A stretch of DNA of 64,000 nucleotides from NCBI GenBank assembly GCA_050251195.1, contig JBFWNG010000007.1, forward strand, positions 62,001 through 126,000, read 5' to 3'. Within the stretch, counting starts at the first letter, position 1. The number at the start of each line of letters is the position of its first letter. This document shows positions 15,192 to 24,505 of the stretch, piece by piece. The notes beneath the pieces are model-generated. The model ran no database searches, was not told the origin of the DNA, and saw nothing but the letters and a program-made list of their open reading frames with translations. This DNA comes from JBFWNG01 sp050251195 (GTDB lineage: Bacteria; Bdellovibrionota_B; Oligoflexia; Oligoflexales; Oligoflexaceae). The position numbers and the translations under genes are program-made.

Positions 15192-18100
15192 TGGGACAAA
15201 AAGCTAACACCGTTGTTAATAAAACTCGCAAGCTATTCGCGACTACGGCGGGATTCTTGTTGGCAGCCGTTATCATGGGTTCGAATTTTTGGATCGTAGT
15301 CAAGGAGCGATCCCGAGTTGAAGACCACGAAATCGCCGCTAATCACACAAGAGATGTCATTCGCCATTTGCGTCAGCTCTCCGAAAAAATGTTGCTTTCC
15401 GAAACCGGTGAGCGAGGTTTTATCATTACGGGACTCAACGAGTACTTCGACCTCTACATAGCGAGCGAACGAGAAGCTCGCAGCCTCCTGACTGAAATCG
15501 CGCAGCTTGTTGCTGCCAACCCAGCGCAAGTAGAGCGTCTGGATGCATTGCGTCTACATGTTGATCGAGCTTTTGCTCGATATTCTGAAATTATCGACCT
15601 TCGAAGAACCCAGGGCTTCACTGCGGCTGAGGCACAAGTTTCGCTGAATCGCGGCAGACGTCTTATCGAGAATGTTTTAGAAGGCGTCGGATCAATAGAG
15701 CAAGAAGAAGAGCGCGTGCTGAAGGAACGATCTCAGATGGCACAGAATGCTCAAGACGCCGTCGATAAATTCTTAATCATTGCAATCGTCACCTTCTTTG
15801 CCGTATTGGCAACCGCCTACTTTCTCGCCTTGCGGGCAATACAGAAACAACACGAAGAGGTTGTTAAGGCTGAAATCGAAAATAGGTTCAAAGGCAACGC
15901 CACACGACTCAATGAGATACTTCGCGGCAACGTCACCATGACTCAGATATGTCGGAAATCTCTCGAATTTCTCTGCAGCAATATGCACGCCGCCGCGGGA
16001 ACATTTTATCTTCGAAAAGACCAAAAGTTGCTGCCCACTGCCGCTTATGCACAGGAATCCGATGTCTCGATTCTTCCGGAGTACGCTCTAGGGCAAAGTA
16101 CTGTAGGGGAAGCCGCTGTCACCCAACGCGTTATCGCGGTCGATGATCTAGCTAACATAAACCTACGGGTTAGCACCAGTATCGGGGACGCTCCGGTGCG
16201 TCATGTAATTACTGTTCCCATCACGCTCAATGAGGTTACCAAGGGCGTCTTAGAGCTCGGCTCCTTTCAGCCCTTTTTACCGACTGATCTTCAGCTCTTA
16301 GAATATGCTCAGAACAACTTAGGTCTGACGCTCGAAGCGGCCGCAAGTCGCGAACAGTTGAACGACTTGCTCGAAGAAACCCAACGCCAAGCCGAAGAAC
16401 TGAGAATGCAACAAGAAGAGCTGCTCGCCTCCAATGAAGAGCTTGAAGCGCAAGCTCACGCATTAAAAATTGCCCAAGATAGAGGCGAAGTCCAACAGGA
16501 AGAACTGAAACAGACGAACGAAGAGCTCGAACAGCAAGCCAAAATCCTGGAGTTCCAAAAGTCCAGCCTTGAGGACCGGAACCTGGCACTTCGCGACACT
16601 CAGGCAGAGCTCATAGCAAAGGCGAAAGAACTCCAAGTAGCGAGCCGTTATAAGTCGGAGTTTCTAGCCAACATGTCTCACGAGCTCCGGACACCACTCA
16701 ATAGTCTCCTGATATTGTCGACATTGCTTTACGAAAATGAAAACGGCAACCTCGACCAAAAGCAGGTCGACTTTGCCAAGACAATTAACCGAGCGGGAAC
16801 CGATCTTCTCAACTTGATCAACGATATACTTGATTTGTCGAAAGTGGAAGCGGGCAAGCTCAGTATAATGCCGTCGGTCGTTTATCTTTCCTCCGTGGCA
16901 AAGGACCTTCAAAATACTTTCGCGGTCCAGGCCGAGCAAAAGGGGATCGGGTTTTCCGTAAAAGTCGAGGACGCCGCGCCCAAATCCATAGTGACGGACC
17001 GCCAAAGGTTGGATCAAATCCTGAAGAATCTTGTTTCCAATGCGGTCAAATTTACGCATTCGGGTCAAGTCGACGTCACTTTCTCCAAAGGAAATTCGAA
17101 CGGGGCGCTAGAAATAACAGTTAAAGACACTGGCATCGGAATCCCCAAAGATCGACTGGGACTTATCTTCGAAGCCTTCCAACAAGGAGATGGATCCAGC
17201 AGTAGGATTTACGGCGGAACCGGACTTGGCTTAACCATTTCCAGAGAATTGGCCAACCTTTTGGGATGCCAAATTTCCGTAAAGAGTACGGAAGGCAAAG
17301 GCTCTACTTTCACCCTAAAGGTTCCCGAAGCCATTTCTTCTCATCCAGCTTCAGAGCCTGTAGAGGCGCCAACGCCTGCATCGACAGATGCGCAACAAGT
17401 CCCCTCCAGCGTTACTCAAGCAGGTCTCAAAAGAGAAAGCCTGGTATTGGGCGATGTCGATGCTTTGGATAAAGAAGACCGAATGATATTGATCGTCGAA
17501 GACGATGAGGACTTCGGCCAAACGCTGTTGCAGGAGTCCCGAGGAAGAAATTTCAAGGCTGTTCTTACCAACCACGGTGAAGCGGCCTTGCAAATCGCAG
17601 CTCGTCACAAAATAGCCGCAGTTTTACTCGATTTGCGACTTCCTGACATGAGTGGCCTGACTGTTTTGGAACGATTAAAGCATGATTCTGCAACGAGACA
17701 TTTGCCGGTGCATATCGTTTCTGCCAGGGACAGGTTGCCCAGCACTCTCTCCATGGGAGCCATTGGCTACCTCGTCAAACCCGTAACACGAGACAAGCTC
17801 AACGAAGCATTTGGAAAAATCGAAGGCCACCTTTCAAGACAAATGAAACGCATTCTTATTGTTGAAGACGATCCGAATCAAAGGCTCGCTATGAAAGAAT
17901 TGCTGGACGGTGCGGACGTCGAGATAGACACCGTAGGTAAGGGGGAAGACGCGATTGAGAAGATAACCGGAAGCTCCTACGACTGTTTGATCATAGATCT
18001 TAGATTACCAGACATGAGCGGATTCGATCTCTTACATCGTCTTTCGACAGCCGACGATAGAGGCTCGTTGCCGCCTGTTGTAGTCTATACAGGAAAAGAC

Positions 18101-18664
18101 CTAAGTCCCGACGAGGTTTCTTTACTTGAGACCTACTCAGAAACGGTCATTTTAAAAGGAGCGCGTTCATCAGACCGCCTTCTCGATGAAGTAAGTTTAT
18201 TCCTTCATCGGGTTGAGAGTAAAATGCCGCAAGCCAAGCAAACGCTTTTGCGCCAAGTGCGCGACAAAGGTTTGCAATTGAACGGTCGAAGAATTTTGGT
18301 AGTCGACGACGATATGCGCAATGTCTTCGCTCTAGCTAACGCCCTAAAACTGAAGGGTATGGAAGTCATCATTGCTAAAAACGGCCATGAATGCCTGAAG
18401 ACGCTTGAGAATGACCGCGAGATCGAAATCGTTTTGATGGATATTATGATGCCAGGAATGGACGGGTACGAAGCGATGCGCCGAATTAGGGAGAGGGATT
18501 ATTTTAGAAAACTTCCCATCATCGCTTTGACGGCAAAGGCCATGAAGAGCGATCATGATAAATGCCTGGCGGCAGGAGCAAACGACTACTTGTCAAAGCC
18601 GGTGGATCTCGACAAGCTATGGTCGCTTCTGAAGGTTTGGTTGCCAACGAGAGCTAGGACGTGA
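15191..18664 (+). CDS. Hybrid histidine kinase: CHASE3-GAF-HisKA-HATPase-REC-REC-REC
   Basis: A 1157-residue membrane sensor. Transmembrane helices near 15-37 and 195-215 flank a CHASE3 domain marked by ETGERGFIITG. A GAF domain follows (about 245-385), then a long Gln/Glu-rich coiled coil (385-480). HisKA has NMSHELRTPLN with His-497, and HATPase has DTGIGIP and GGTGLGLT. Three receivers begin near 763, 886 and 1033 (ILIVEDDED, ILIVEDDPN, ILVVDDDMR). CHASE3 is an extracytoplasmic input domain and GAF a small-molecule or redox sensor. The three receivers would allow multi-step relay to the HPt encoded just upstream. It overlaps cheR by four bases. Confidence 0.95.
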   Translation: MGQKANTVVNKTRKLFATTAGFLLAAVIMGSNFWIVVKERSRVEDHEIAANHTRDVIRHLRQLSEKMLLSETGERGFIITGLNEYFDLYIASEREARSLLTEIAQLVAANPAQVERLDALRLHVDRAFARYSEIIDLRRTQGFTAAEAQVSLNRGRRLIENVLEGVGSIEQEEERVLKERSQMAQNAQDAVDKFLIIAIVTFFAVLATAYFLALRAIQKQHEEVVKAEIENRFKGNATRLNEILRGNVTMTQICRKSLEFLCSNMHAAAGTFYLRKDQKLLPTAAYAQESDVSILPEYALGQSTVGEAAVTQRVIAVDDLANINLRVSTSIGDAPVRHVITVPITLNEVTKGVLELGSFQPFLPTDLQLLEYAQNNLGLTLEAAASREQLNDLLEETQRQAEELRMQQEELLASNEELEAQAHALKIAQDRGEVQQEELKQTNEELEQQAKILEFQKSSLEDRNLALRDTQAELIAKAKELQVASRYKSEFLANMSHELRTPLNSLLILSTLLYENENGNLDQKQVDFAKTINRAGTDLLNLINDILDLSKVEAGKLSIMPSVVYLSSVAKDLQNTFAVQAEQKGIGFSVKVEDAAPKSIVTDRQRLDQILKNLVSNAVKFTHSGQVDVTFSKGNSNGALEITVKDTGIGIPKDRLGLIFEAFQQGDGSSSRIYGGTGLGLTISRELANLLGCQISVKSTEGKGSTFTLKVPEAISSHPASEPVEAPTPASTDAQQVPSSVTQAGLKRESLVLGDVDALDKEDRMILIVEDDEDFGQTLLQESRGRNFKAVLTNHGEAALQIAARHKIAAVLLDLRLPDMSGLTVLERLKHDSATRHLPVHIVSARDRLPSTLSMGAIGYLVKPVTRDKLNEAFGKIEGHLSRQMKRILIVEDDPNQRLAMKELLDGADVEIDTVGKGEDAIEKITGSSYDCLIIDLRLPDMSGFDLLHRLSTADDRGSLPPVVVYTGKDLSPDEVSLLETYSETVILKGARSSDRLLDEVSLFLHRVESKMPQAKQTLLRQVRDKGLQLNGRRILVVDDDMRNVFALANALKLKGMEVIIAKNGHECLKTLENDREIEIVLMDIMMPGMDGYEAMRRIRERDYFRKLPIIALTAKAMKSDHDKCLAAGANDYLSKPVDLDKLWSLLKVWLPTRART

Positions 18665-19515
18665 ATGTTTCCATAGAGGAAATCGAATTAAAGCTTCTCA
18701 TAGAAGCCATAGTTCAACGCTACGGCTACGACTTCCGCGACTATTCGGAAGCGTCGTTTCGCCGACGGGTGGCTGCCGCCATGAACAAGCATAGCATCAA
18801 AAGTCTCTCATTATTGCAGCATGAACTCCTTCGATCGCCCGATTTTTTTTCGCAGCTCGTTTCCGATCTCACTGTTACAACCAGCGAGATGTTTCGGGAT
18901 CCGGAATTTTTTCACGCTCTCCGAACGGAAATAATCCCAGTTCTAAAGACTTATCCAGCTATCAAAATTTGGCATGCTGGTTGTAGCAAAGGCGAGGAAG
19001 TATATTCATTGGCCATTATCCTGCAGGAGGAGGGGCTTTTGAGTCGAACCATTATTTACGCTACCGACATTAATGAAGCGGCACTCGAGATTGCAAAGGC
19101 TGGAATCTACCCTCTGGACGCCGTCGCAACCTACACTCGCAATTACCATAAGTCAGGCGGTAGAGGGAACTTTGCGGACTACTACGTTGCCTCGTACGAG
19201 GCAGCCAAGTTCGATTCTAATCTTATTTCAAACGTAGTTTTTGCTGAACACAACTTAGCGACGGACGATGTTTTCTCCGAGGTCACGCTCATTCTCTGCA
19301 GAAATGTGCTTATTTACTTTAAGCGGCCGTTGCAGAACAAGGTCTTCGATCTTTTTTCTCGAAGCCTATCCTACAAGGGCTTTCTTTGCTTAGGCAGCAA
19401 GGAGACAATGAGACTATCCCCGGCGGCCAAGGACTTTGAGTCCTCGCCCTCTCACTCGTCAATTTATCGAAAAATAGTTTCTGAAAAATCAGTCATATTA
19501 GGTGACGAAACGTGA
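18661..19515 (+). CDS. CheR-type protein-glutamate methyltransferase
   Basis: A 284-residue SAM-dependent methyltransferase. The N-terminal CheR helical domain (to about residue 70) is followed by SDLTVTTSEMFRDPEFF. The SAM-binding core follows with IKIWHAGCSKGEEVYSLAI, TIIYATDINEAALE and LILCRNVLIYF. CheR methylates glutamates on chemoreceptors, but no methyl-accepting chemoreceptor gene is in the operon; the target may be the coiled coil of the hybrid kinase (inference). The start is GTG at 18661, overlapping the kinase stop as GTGA. It overlaps cheB in the same way. Confidence 0.93.
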   Translation: MNVSIEEIELKLLIEAIVQRYGYDFRDYSEASFRRRVAAAMNKHSIKSLSLLQHELLRSPDFFSQLVSDLTVTTSEMFRDPEFFHALRTEIIPVLKTYPAIKIWHAGCSKGEEVYSLAIILQEEGLLSRTIIYATDINEAALEIAKAGIYPLDAVATYTRNYHKSGGRGNFADYYVASYEAAKFDSNLISNVVFAEHNLATDDVFSEVTLILCRNVLIYFKRPLQNKVFDLFSRSLSYKGFLCLGSKETMRLSPAAKDFESSPSHSSIYRKIVSEKSVILGDET

Positions 19516-20096
19516 AGCAGATAAAACTCATAGTAATCGGCGCATCCGCAGGCGGAGTTGAGGTCGTAAAGCAGATTCTTAGCGGCCGGTTCCGAGGGGA
19601 AGTGCCGCCAATTGTAATAGTGCTCCACAGGAGCGAGGACAGCAAAGCATCATGCGCCTTCTTGTTCTCCTCAGTCACGCGACTCAAGGTGAAAGAGGCG
19701 GAGGAGAAGGAGGCCTTGGAAAACTCTTGCGTGTACGTGGCTCCAGCCGGCTACCACTTACTTATCGAAGCGGACATGACGTTTTCGTTTTCAATGGAAG
19801 ATAAGGTAAATTGGGCCAGACCCTCGATAGACGTTCTTTTTGAGAGTGCCGCCGAGGCGCTCGGACCATCGGTTCTGGGCATCGTCTTGAGCGGCGCAAA
19901 CCAAGACGGCGCTGCAGGGTTGAGACGCATCGAAGACCGAGGGGGGCTGGTTGTCGTGCAAGATCCTACTTCTGCGCAGTATGCGGAAATGCCTCGCGCT
20001 AGCGCGGCCGCAACGAAAAAAGCTAAGGTGCTCTCAGTTAGCGCAATAACAGACTTGCTTACGGGTGAGAATTGGAAAGAGGAATACGTGTCGTAA
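19512..20096 (+). CDS. CheB-type protein-glutamate methylesterase, receiver-less
   Basis: A 194-residue protein equal to the catalytic half of CheB, without the N-terminal receiver domain. The catalytic triad region is visible: Ser in VIGASAGGVE, His in IVLHRSED, Asp in LSGANQDGAAG. PRPSIDVLF of classical CheB appears as ARPSIDVLF. Standalone CheB catalytic domains occur in non-chemotaxis signalling operons with CheR and hybrid kinases. The start is GTG at 19512, overlapping cheR by four bases. The stop overlaps the next ATG by one base (TAATG). Confidence 0.93.
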   Translation: MKQIKLIVIGASAGGVEVVKQILSGRFRGEVPPIVIVLHRSEDSKASCAFLFSSVTRLKVKEAEEKEALENSCVYVAPAGYHLLIEADMTFSFSMEDKVNWARPSIDVLFESAAEALGPSVLGIVLSGANQDGAAGLRRIEDRGGLVVVQDPTSAQYAEMPRASAAATKKAKVLSVSAITDLLTGENWKEEYVS

Positions 20097-21724
20097 TGGA
20101 AACGGTGATCGAGCGTACAAAGATACTGATTGTAGATGACCGCCGAGAAAACATCTTGGCATTAAGGTCTCTTATCGAAGCAAGCGATATAGAGTTTTTG
20201 GAGGCCACATCCGGCGTAGAAGCGTTGGATTTGCTTCTCGAGCATGAGATTGCTCTTGCTCTCGTTGACGTCGAAATGCCCGACATGGACGGGATTGAAT
20301 TAGCAAAGTTGATGAGAGCATCACAGAGAACCAAGTCAATTCCGATCATTTTCGTAACAGCGTCAAGTCGGTGGGCTGCGGGAAAGTTCGAAGGATACGA
20401 AAGCGGCGCCATCGCATTCCTTATCAAACCACTGGATACGTATCTCGTCCGAAATAAAGTACGTGTCTTCGTTGAGCTTGATCAAAAAAGTAAGGCTTTG
20501 AAACGGCAAAAGGAATTATTGCAAGAAAAGCTTCTAGAAAACGAAGCTCTACGCCGGTCAGCAGAAGAAGCTAGCAACGCCAAGAGCCGGTTTCTAGCCA
20601 ATGTAAGTCATGAGATTCGAACGCCCTTAGGGGCAGTACTTGGTTTCGCGGAACTCTTAAAGGACGAAGGCCAGTCGCGCGAAGATATCTTGCAATGCAT
20701 CGAAGCGATTGAACGTAACGGCAATTTATTGTCGAAGCTAATTGACGACGTTATAGATTTAGCGAAGATCGAAGCGGACAAGATAGACGTTGAAAAGATC
20801 GACGTTTCCTTGGGCGAGATGATCAAGGATCTTTCCTTAACTCATTCATTAAAGGCGTCGGAGAAGGGAATAAATTTCAAAGTCGAACTCGAAACTTTGG
20901 TTCCCCAAATTTTGAAAACCGATCCCGTTCGACTGAGGCAGTGTCTGAACAATATTGTCGGCAATGCGATTAAGTTCACTAGCGCAGGATCAGTAACCCT
21001 TCGCGTTAGATCGGAGAACACTCCCGGAAAATGCATGATTAAGTTCACTGTTGAAGACACCGGATGCGGGTTGAGCGAAGAAGAAATTTCAAGACTCTTC
21101 CAACCTTTCTCCCAAGCGAATAGTTCCACGACTAGAATGTATGGGGGATCGGGACTAGGACTCATTCTGTCAAGACGGCTCGCTCGCCTCTTGGGAGGAG
21201 ATCTAGTTTTGGAGCAAAGCCAACCGGATTCCGGCTCTGTCTTCTCCCTGCTGATTGACGCTGGGACGGGCGAATGCGGTAACCTCGTGGGTGAACGCGC
21301 TTTATTTGATGAAGATTTATCGCACGACGGACCAGAAACTCAAAGAAAATTAGATGGCGTTAGGGTTTTGGTGGTAGACGATGCCAGCGACAATCGAGAA
21401 TATATTAAACGCTTACTTAGCGCCGTAGGCGCAGAAGTAGATGTCGCAGACAATGGCAAAGATGCGCTCTCGAGGGCAAAAAGCGAAGATTTCGACGTCA
21501 TCGTGATGGATTTACAAATGCCCGTCATGGACGGCTATCAGGCAAGCCAGGCTCTTCGCATTCAAGGGTTCGGAAGGGGCATCATAGCATTGACCGCCAA
21601 TGCCACGAAGGAACAGATCAAGCGAGCCAAGGCGTCCGGATGTGACGAATGCCTCACCAAACCAATCAAGAGGCGAACGATAATTGAAGCAATTGATGGG
21701 CTTCTACCGCCCGGCCGCGACTAG
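20096..21724 (+). CDS. Hybrid histidine kinase: REC-HisKA-HATPase-REC
   Basis: A 542-residue soluble kinase with no membrane segment. Receiver one (about 8-125) has LIVDDRRENI and Asp in LVDVEMPDMDG. A coiled-coil linker follows, then HisKA with NVSHEIRTPLGA (His-172) and HATPase with DTGCGLSEE and GGSGLGL. A C-terminal receiver (about 420-540) has VLVVDDASDN and VMDLQMPVMDG. The N-terminal receiver suggests control by phosphorylation from another kinase, plausibly the CHASE3 sensor. It ends the coupled signalling operon. The ATG at 20096 overlaps the cheB stop. Confidence 0.94.
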   Translation: METVIERTKILIVDDRRENILALRSLIEASDIEFLEATSGVEALDLLLEHEIALALVDVEMPDMDGIELAKLMRASQRTKSIPIIFVTASSRWAAGKFEGYESGAIAFLIKPLDTYLVRNKVRVFVELDQKSKALKRQKELLQEKLLENEALRRSAEEASNAKSRFLANVSHEIRTPLGAVLGFAELLKDEGQSREDILQCIEAIERNGNLLSKLIDDVIDLAKIEADKIDVEKIDVSLGEMIKDLSLTHSLKASEKGINFKVELETLVPQILKTDPVRLRQCLNNIVGNAIKFTSAGSVTLRVRSENTPGKCMIKFTVEDTGCGLSEEEISRLFQPFSQANSSTTRMYGGSGLGLILSRRLARLLGGDLVLEQSQPDSGSVFSLLIDAGTGECGNLVGERALFDEDLSHDGPETQRKLDGVRVLVVDDASDNREYIKRLLSAVGAEVDVADNGKDALSRAKSEDFDVIVMDLQMPVMDGYQASQALRIQGFGRGIIALTANATKEQIKRAKASGCDECLTKPIKRRTIIEAIDGLLPPGRD

Positions 21725-21802
21725 CGTTGGTGATTTTTTTCGACCCGTTTGATACTATTGAAGCGGAGCCGTGAAATTTCCGCGCGGCGCGGTAAAGACT
21801 AT

Positions 21803-22543
21803 ATGGATGCAATAGCCCGACTGACTTCTCGAAAAATTGGCTTCGACTACCCTTCGCCAACAGCCAAACAACTCAGGGCACTCAAGCAACATTCCAAGGC
21901 TTCAGACTGCTGCCGCAATCCCCGGATCATCGGCCTGAATTCTTATTTCCACAAAGGCTACAACGGAGCTCTAACCACAACAATCGCTCGGGAGAGCGTG
22001 GTCCTCGCGCTCGAAAGCGTTTTGCAACAATTGCCAAGAGACTATGAGTTTCAGGTATTCGACGCGTTCCGAACTCTCGCGGCGCAACTCGCATTGTGGG
22101 ACGACATATACTCACAACAGCAACGTCTCAATCCAAACCTCTCGACCGACGAACTTCGTAAGATTACCCGCAATTTCGTCGCTCACCCTGTGTATCCTCC
22201 TCTATCTCCTGTATTGCCGCATAATAGCGGCGGAGCGATAGACCTTACCTTGGCACGAAACGGCAAGCCTCTTAATATGGGCACCGGATTTGACGAAGTA
22301 AGTCCCATGTCGGCGACGCAATGGTTCGAACAGGACTATGATTCTAACAGCGGCCTCGCCAAACAGACTTGGGAGGAAATCCGAAATAACCGCCGACTGT
22401 TTTTTAACCTGATGAAAGACGCCGGCTTCGTAAATTACAAAGCCGAGTGGTGGCATTATAACCTCGGCAACTGCAGCTGGGCGGACACGCTGGGTGTGGA
22501 TTGGTACTATCCCTCGCTCGAAGATGAGGGTTATTCAATCTAA
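21803..22543 (+). CDS. D-alanyl-D-alanine dipeptidase (VanX/DdpX, M15D)
   Basis: A 246-residue zinc dipeptidase. The family's active-site pieces appear in order: the arginine of FDAFRTLAAQ (transition-state stabiliser), the zinc ligands His and Asp in LPHNSGGAIDLTL, and catalytic Glu plus zinc-ligand His in KAEWWHYNLG. The usual SxHxxGxAxD reads P-H-N-S-G-G-A-x-D here, keeping the ligands. These enzymes cleave D-Ala-D-Ala, in peptidoglycan turnover or glycopeptide resistance. No vanHA or dpp genes are adjacent, so a recycling role is more likely. The ATG at 21803 is preferred over a TTG at 21749. No obvious signal peptide. Confidence 0.88.
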   Translation: MDAIARLTSRKIGFDYPSPTAKQLRALKQHSKASDCCRNPRIIGLNSYFHKGYNGALTTTIARESVVLALESVLQQLPRDYEFQVFDAFRTLAAQLALWDDIYSQQQRLNPNLSTDELRKITRNFVAHPVYPPLSPVLPHNSGGAIDLTLARNGKPLNMGTGFDEVSPMSATQWFEQDYDSNSGLAKQTWEEIRNNRRLFFNLMKDAGFVNYKAEWWHYNLGNCSWADTLGVDWYYPSLEDEGYSI

Positions 22544-22547
22544 GTAC

Positions 22548-22583
22548 AATCTGCGCCAGCGCAGGAAATCCGTAGCGCAGATT
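22548..22583. terminator. Hairpin between convergent genes
   Basis: AATCTGCGC at 22548-22556 pairs perfectly with GCGCAGATT at 22575-22583. It fills the gap between the convergent stops at 22543 and 22595. There is no clear T-tract on either side, so termination is inferred from its position and symmetry. Confidence 0.45.
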
Positions 22584-22594
22584 TGCGGAGTGAA

Positions 22595-24391
22595 TCAAAT
22601 CTTTTCTTTTAGGTACTTAATAGCGGCTTTTAGAATTTCGTCATCGCCGTTCCTGACGCCTTCTATTGTTCTTGCAACTTCAATATCGGGAATAATACCA
22701 ACGCCTATCAGATCACTTCCGTCATTCTGGGTTGCCTCCATGCCTGTGAATCTAACAGAAAGACCGGTCCCGGTTTTCTCTCCACCCAAAATGTTAATAA
22801 GGGTCACATTTCCATTAATGCCGTACGTACGTTCGCCCAGAATGGGAAGACCTGCGTTTTGAACATAACCTAAAGCATGTTCATTTTGGCTAATACTAAA
22901 CTTCGAGCTGAGGACAACCGTAGGAACAGAAATAAAGGGTTCCTGAGGTGTAATGCTCTGCTCAATTTTCGTCAGAACGGTACCGTTTTGGTTTGGCCGA
23001 GTCTGATTGCGGTCAAATAGGGGCATTGTGTGAAACTCTTTATTGGAAAAATGAGCGAGAAGCCCCCTCCAGCCCTTCCATTCCACGGGATAAGTTCTCA
23101 GATCAAGGACAATTGCTTTTGCCCCTCGAAGGAATTCAATATTTGATGCCAAATTTTCCAGCTTGCTAGCTGAAAGATTCACGTACCGAATTCCTCTGCC
23201 AAGATCTTTTTGAAGGGGCGTATTGGCGAAATTATAGGCGTCTTCGGTGGCGTAAAATATATCCGAACTTTTTTCGGAAGCAGAGGAAGCAACAGAGTAT
23301 ACAACTCCGCTCGGGTTTTTAAATTTCAGAGTTACGCTCTCGCTCCACTTGCGTCTTATAATTTCTTTCATCGCAACAATATCTTTGCCACGATGTCTCG
23401 ACGTCAACGCCAGAGGTTCCAATCGTTCGACAAGTTCATCTGTTGCAACCCCATCAACAGCAATGAGTTCGTCACCGATTTTGATTTCTGAATGTTCGGC
23501 GTTTGCTTTGTATCCCGCGACGATTTTTTCATTTATCCACAAGAATCCAACAGGGACAGTGAACTGACGCTCGTCCAGAAGAGTCATTATTTTTAGGTGG
23601 TTATCGCCAAGCTTTGTCAACGAACGTCTGAGGGCACTAAAGAAAGAGTCGATACTGCCTTCCTCACACGAGAGCAAGAGAGGAGCTAATTCAGCTTCCC
23701 AATTCACCGCCCTAGACTTGAAATAGGGGAAAAAGCTTTGAATTACCCCCCAAATCTTAGCCACAGAAGCTTTGCAAGTATACTGGCTCGCAAGATCTTT
23801 ACTCACTTCCTGATCAGAACGGAATCCAGTGCTCAGAGGCAAAGTTTCTCCATTGCTCCCCATGTACTGGATCATGGGAATGCTAACTTCGACTGCTCCA
23901 TATTTCGCAAGTTCAGGAAATTCTAATTCCGAAACTTCCCTTAGCGGTTTTTCAATTCGTTTTCTTTGATAAACAGATAGTTCGGGATCGTAATCCTGTT
24001 CTTCAATGTATCCGTTCTGCTCCCATACTTTCACGATAGCACCTGTAGGTACTTTGAAAATCGCAGTAGGCTCGCCATTTATCTCCATTTGGGGTGCGAT
24101 GTCGGAGAAAAGCTCACGGAGTTTGTTAGGCAATTGTTCTGCTGGAGTCTCGGTGACAGCCTGCATCCCCATCGCCAGGAATTTGTCCCAATCTGTGTTT
24201 TCCACGCCATCGCTGGGATGGAAGTAGCGAATGTCCGTTGCTATACGAGTAAAAATGATTTGGTTCTGAAGTTCGGACTTTGTTGAAATAGGGAGTCCCT
24301 CTGTTTGAGTGTGGACGCTATCCGCAAAGGATACAACGCCGACTGAGTGTGAAATAAACAAAGATAGAATGAAAGTCCTAAGGTTCATCAA
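22595..24391 (-). CDS. Exported S41-family (tail-specific) protease
   Basis: A 598-residue protein with a signal peptide (ILSLFISHSVGVVSFADS). It has an N-terminal helical region, a PDZ-like segment (IKIGDELIAVDGVATDEL, about residues 300-320) and a C-terminal S41 catalytic core. The core shows RYVNLSASKL, AKAIVLDLRTYP, VVLSSKFSISQNEHALGY with the presumed catalytic serine, and IPDIEV. The S-I-S-Q-N-E region differs from the common SASAAE but keeps the serine and glutamate. S41 enzymes trim C-termini of periplasmic proteins. AAGGAG lies ahead of tandem ATG codons at 24391 and 24388. Confidence 0.85.
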   Translation of the reverse strand: MMNLRTFILSLFISHSVGVVSFADSVHTQTEGLPISTKSELQNQIIFTRIATDIRYFHPSDGVENTDWDKFLAMGMQAVTETPAEQLPNKLRELFSDIAPQMEINGEPTAIFKVPTGAIVKVWEQNGYIEEQDYDPELSVYQRKRIEKPLREVSELEFPELAKYGAVEVSIPMIQYMGSNGETLPLSTGFRSDQEVSKDLASQYTCKASVAKIWGVIQSFFPYFKSRAVNWEAELAPLLLSCEEGSIDSFFSALRRSLTKLGDNHLKIMTLLDERQFTVPVGFLWINEKIVAGYKANAEHSEIKIGDELIAVDGVATDELVERLEPLALTSRHRGKDIVAMKEIIRRKWSESVTLKFKNPSGVVYSVASSASEKSSDIFYATEDAYNFANTPLQKDLGRGIRYVNLSASKLENLASNIEFLRGAKAIVLDLRTYPVEWKGWRGLLAHFSNKEFHTMPLFDRNQTRPNQNGTVLTKIEQSITPQEPFISVPTVVLSSKFSISQNEHALGYVQNAGLPILGERTYGINGNVTLINILGGEKTGTGLSVRFTGMEATQNDGSDLIGVGIIPDIEVARTIEGVRNGDDEILKAAIKYLKEKI

Positions 24392-24505
24392 AGACTCCTT
24401 TTTCGCAAAAAGTGGCCGCTGAAACTACCATGAGCGGGTCGTCTTTTCATCAAAATCTTTGAGCTGTATGCAATTCAGTGATTTATACACCTGCTCAGAA
24501 GTCAT

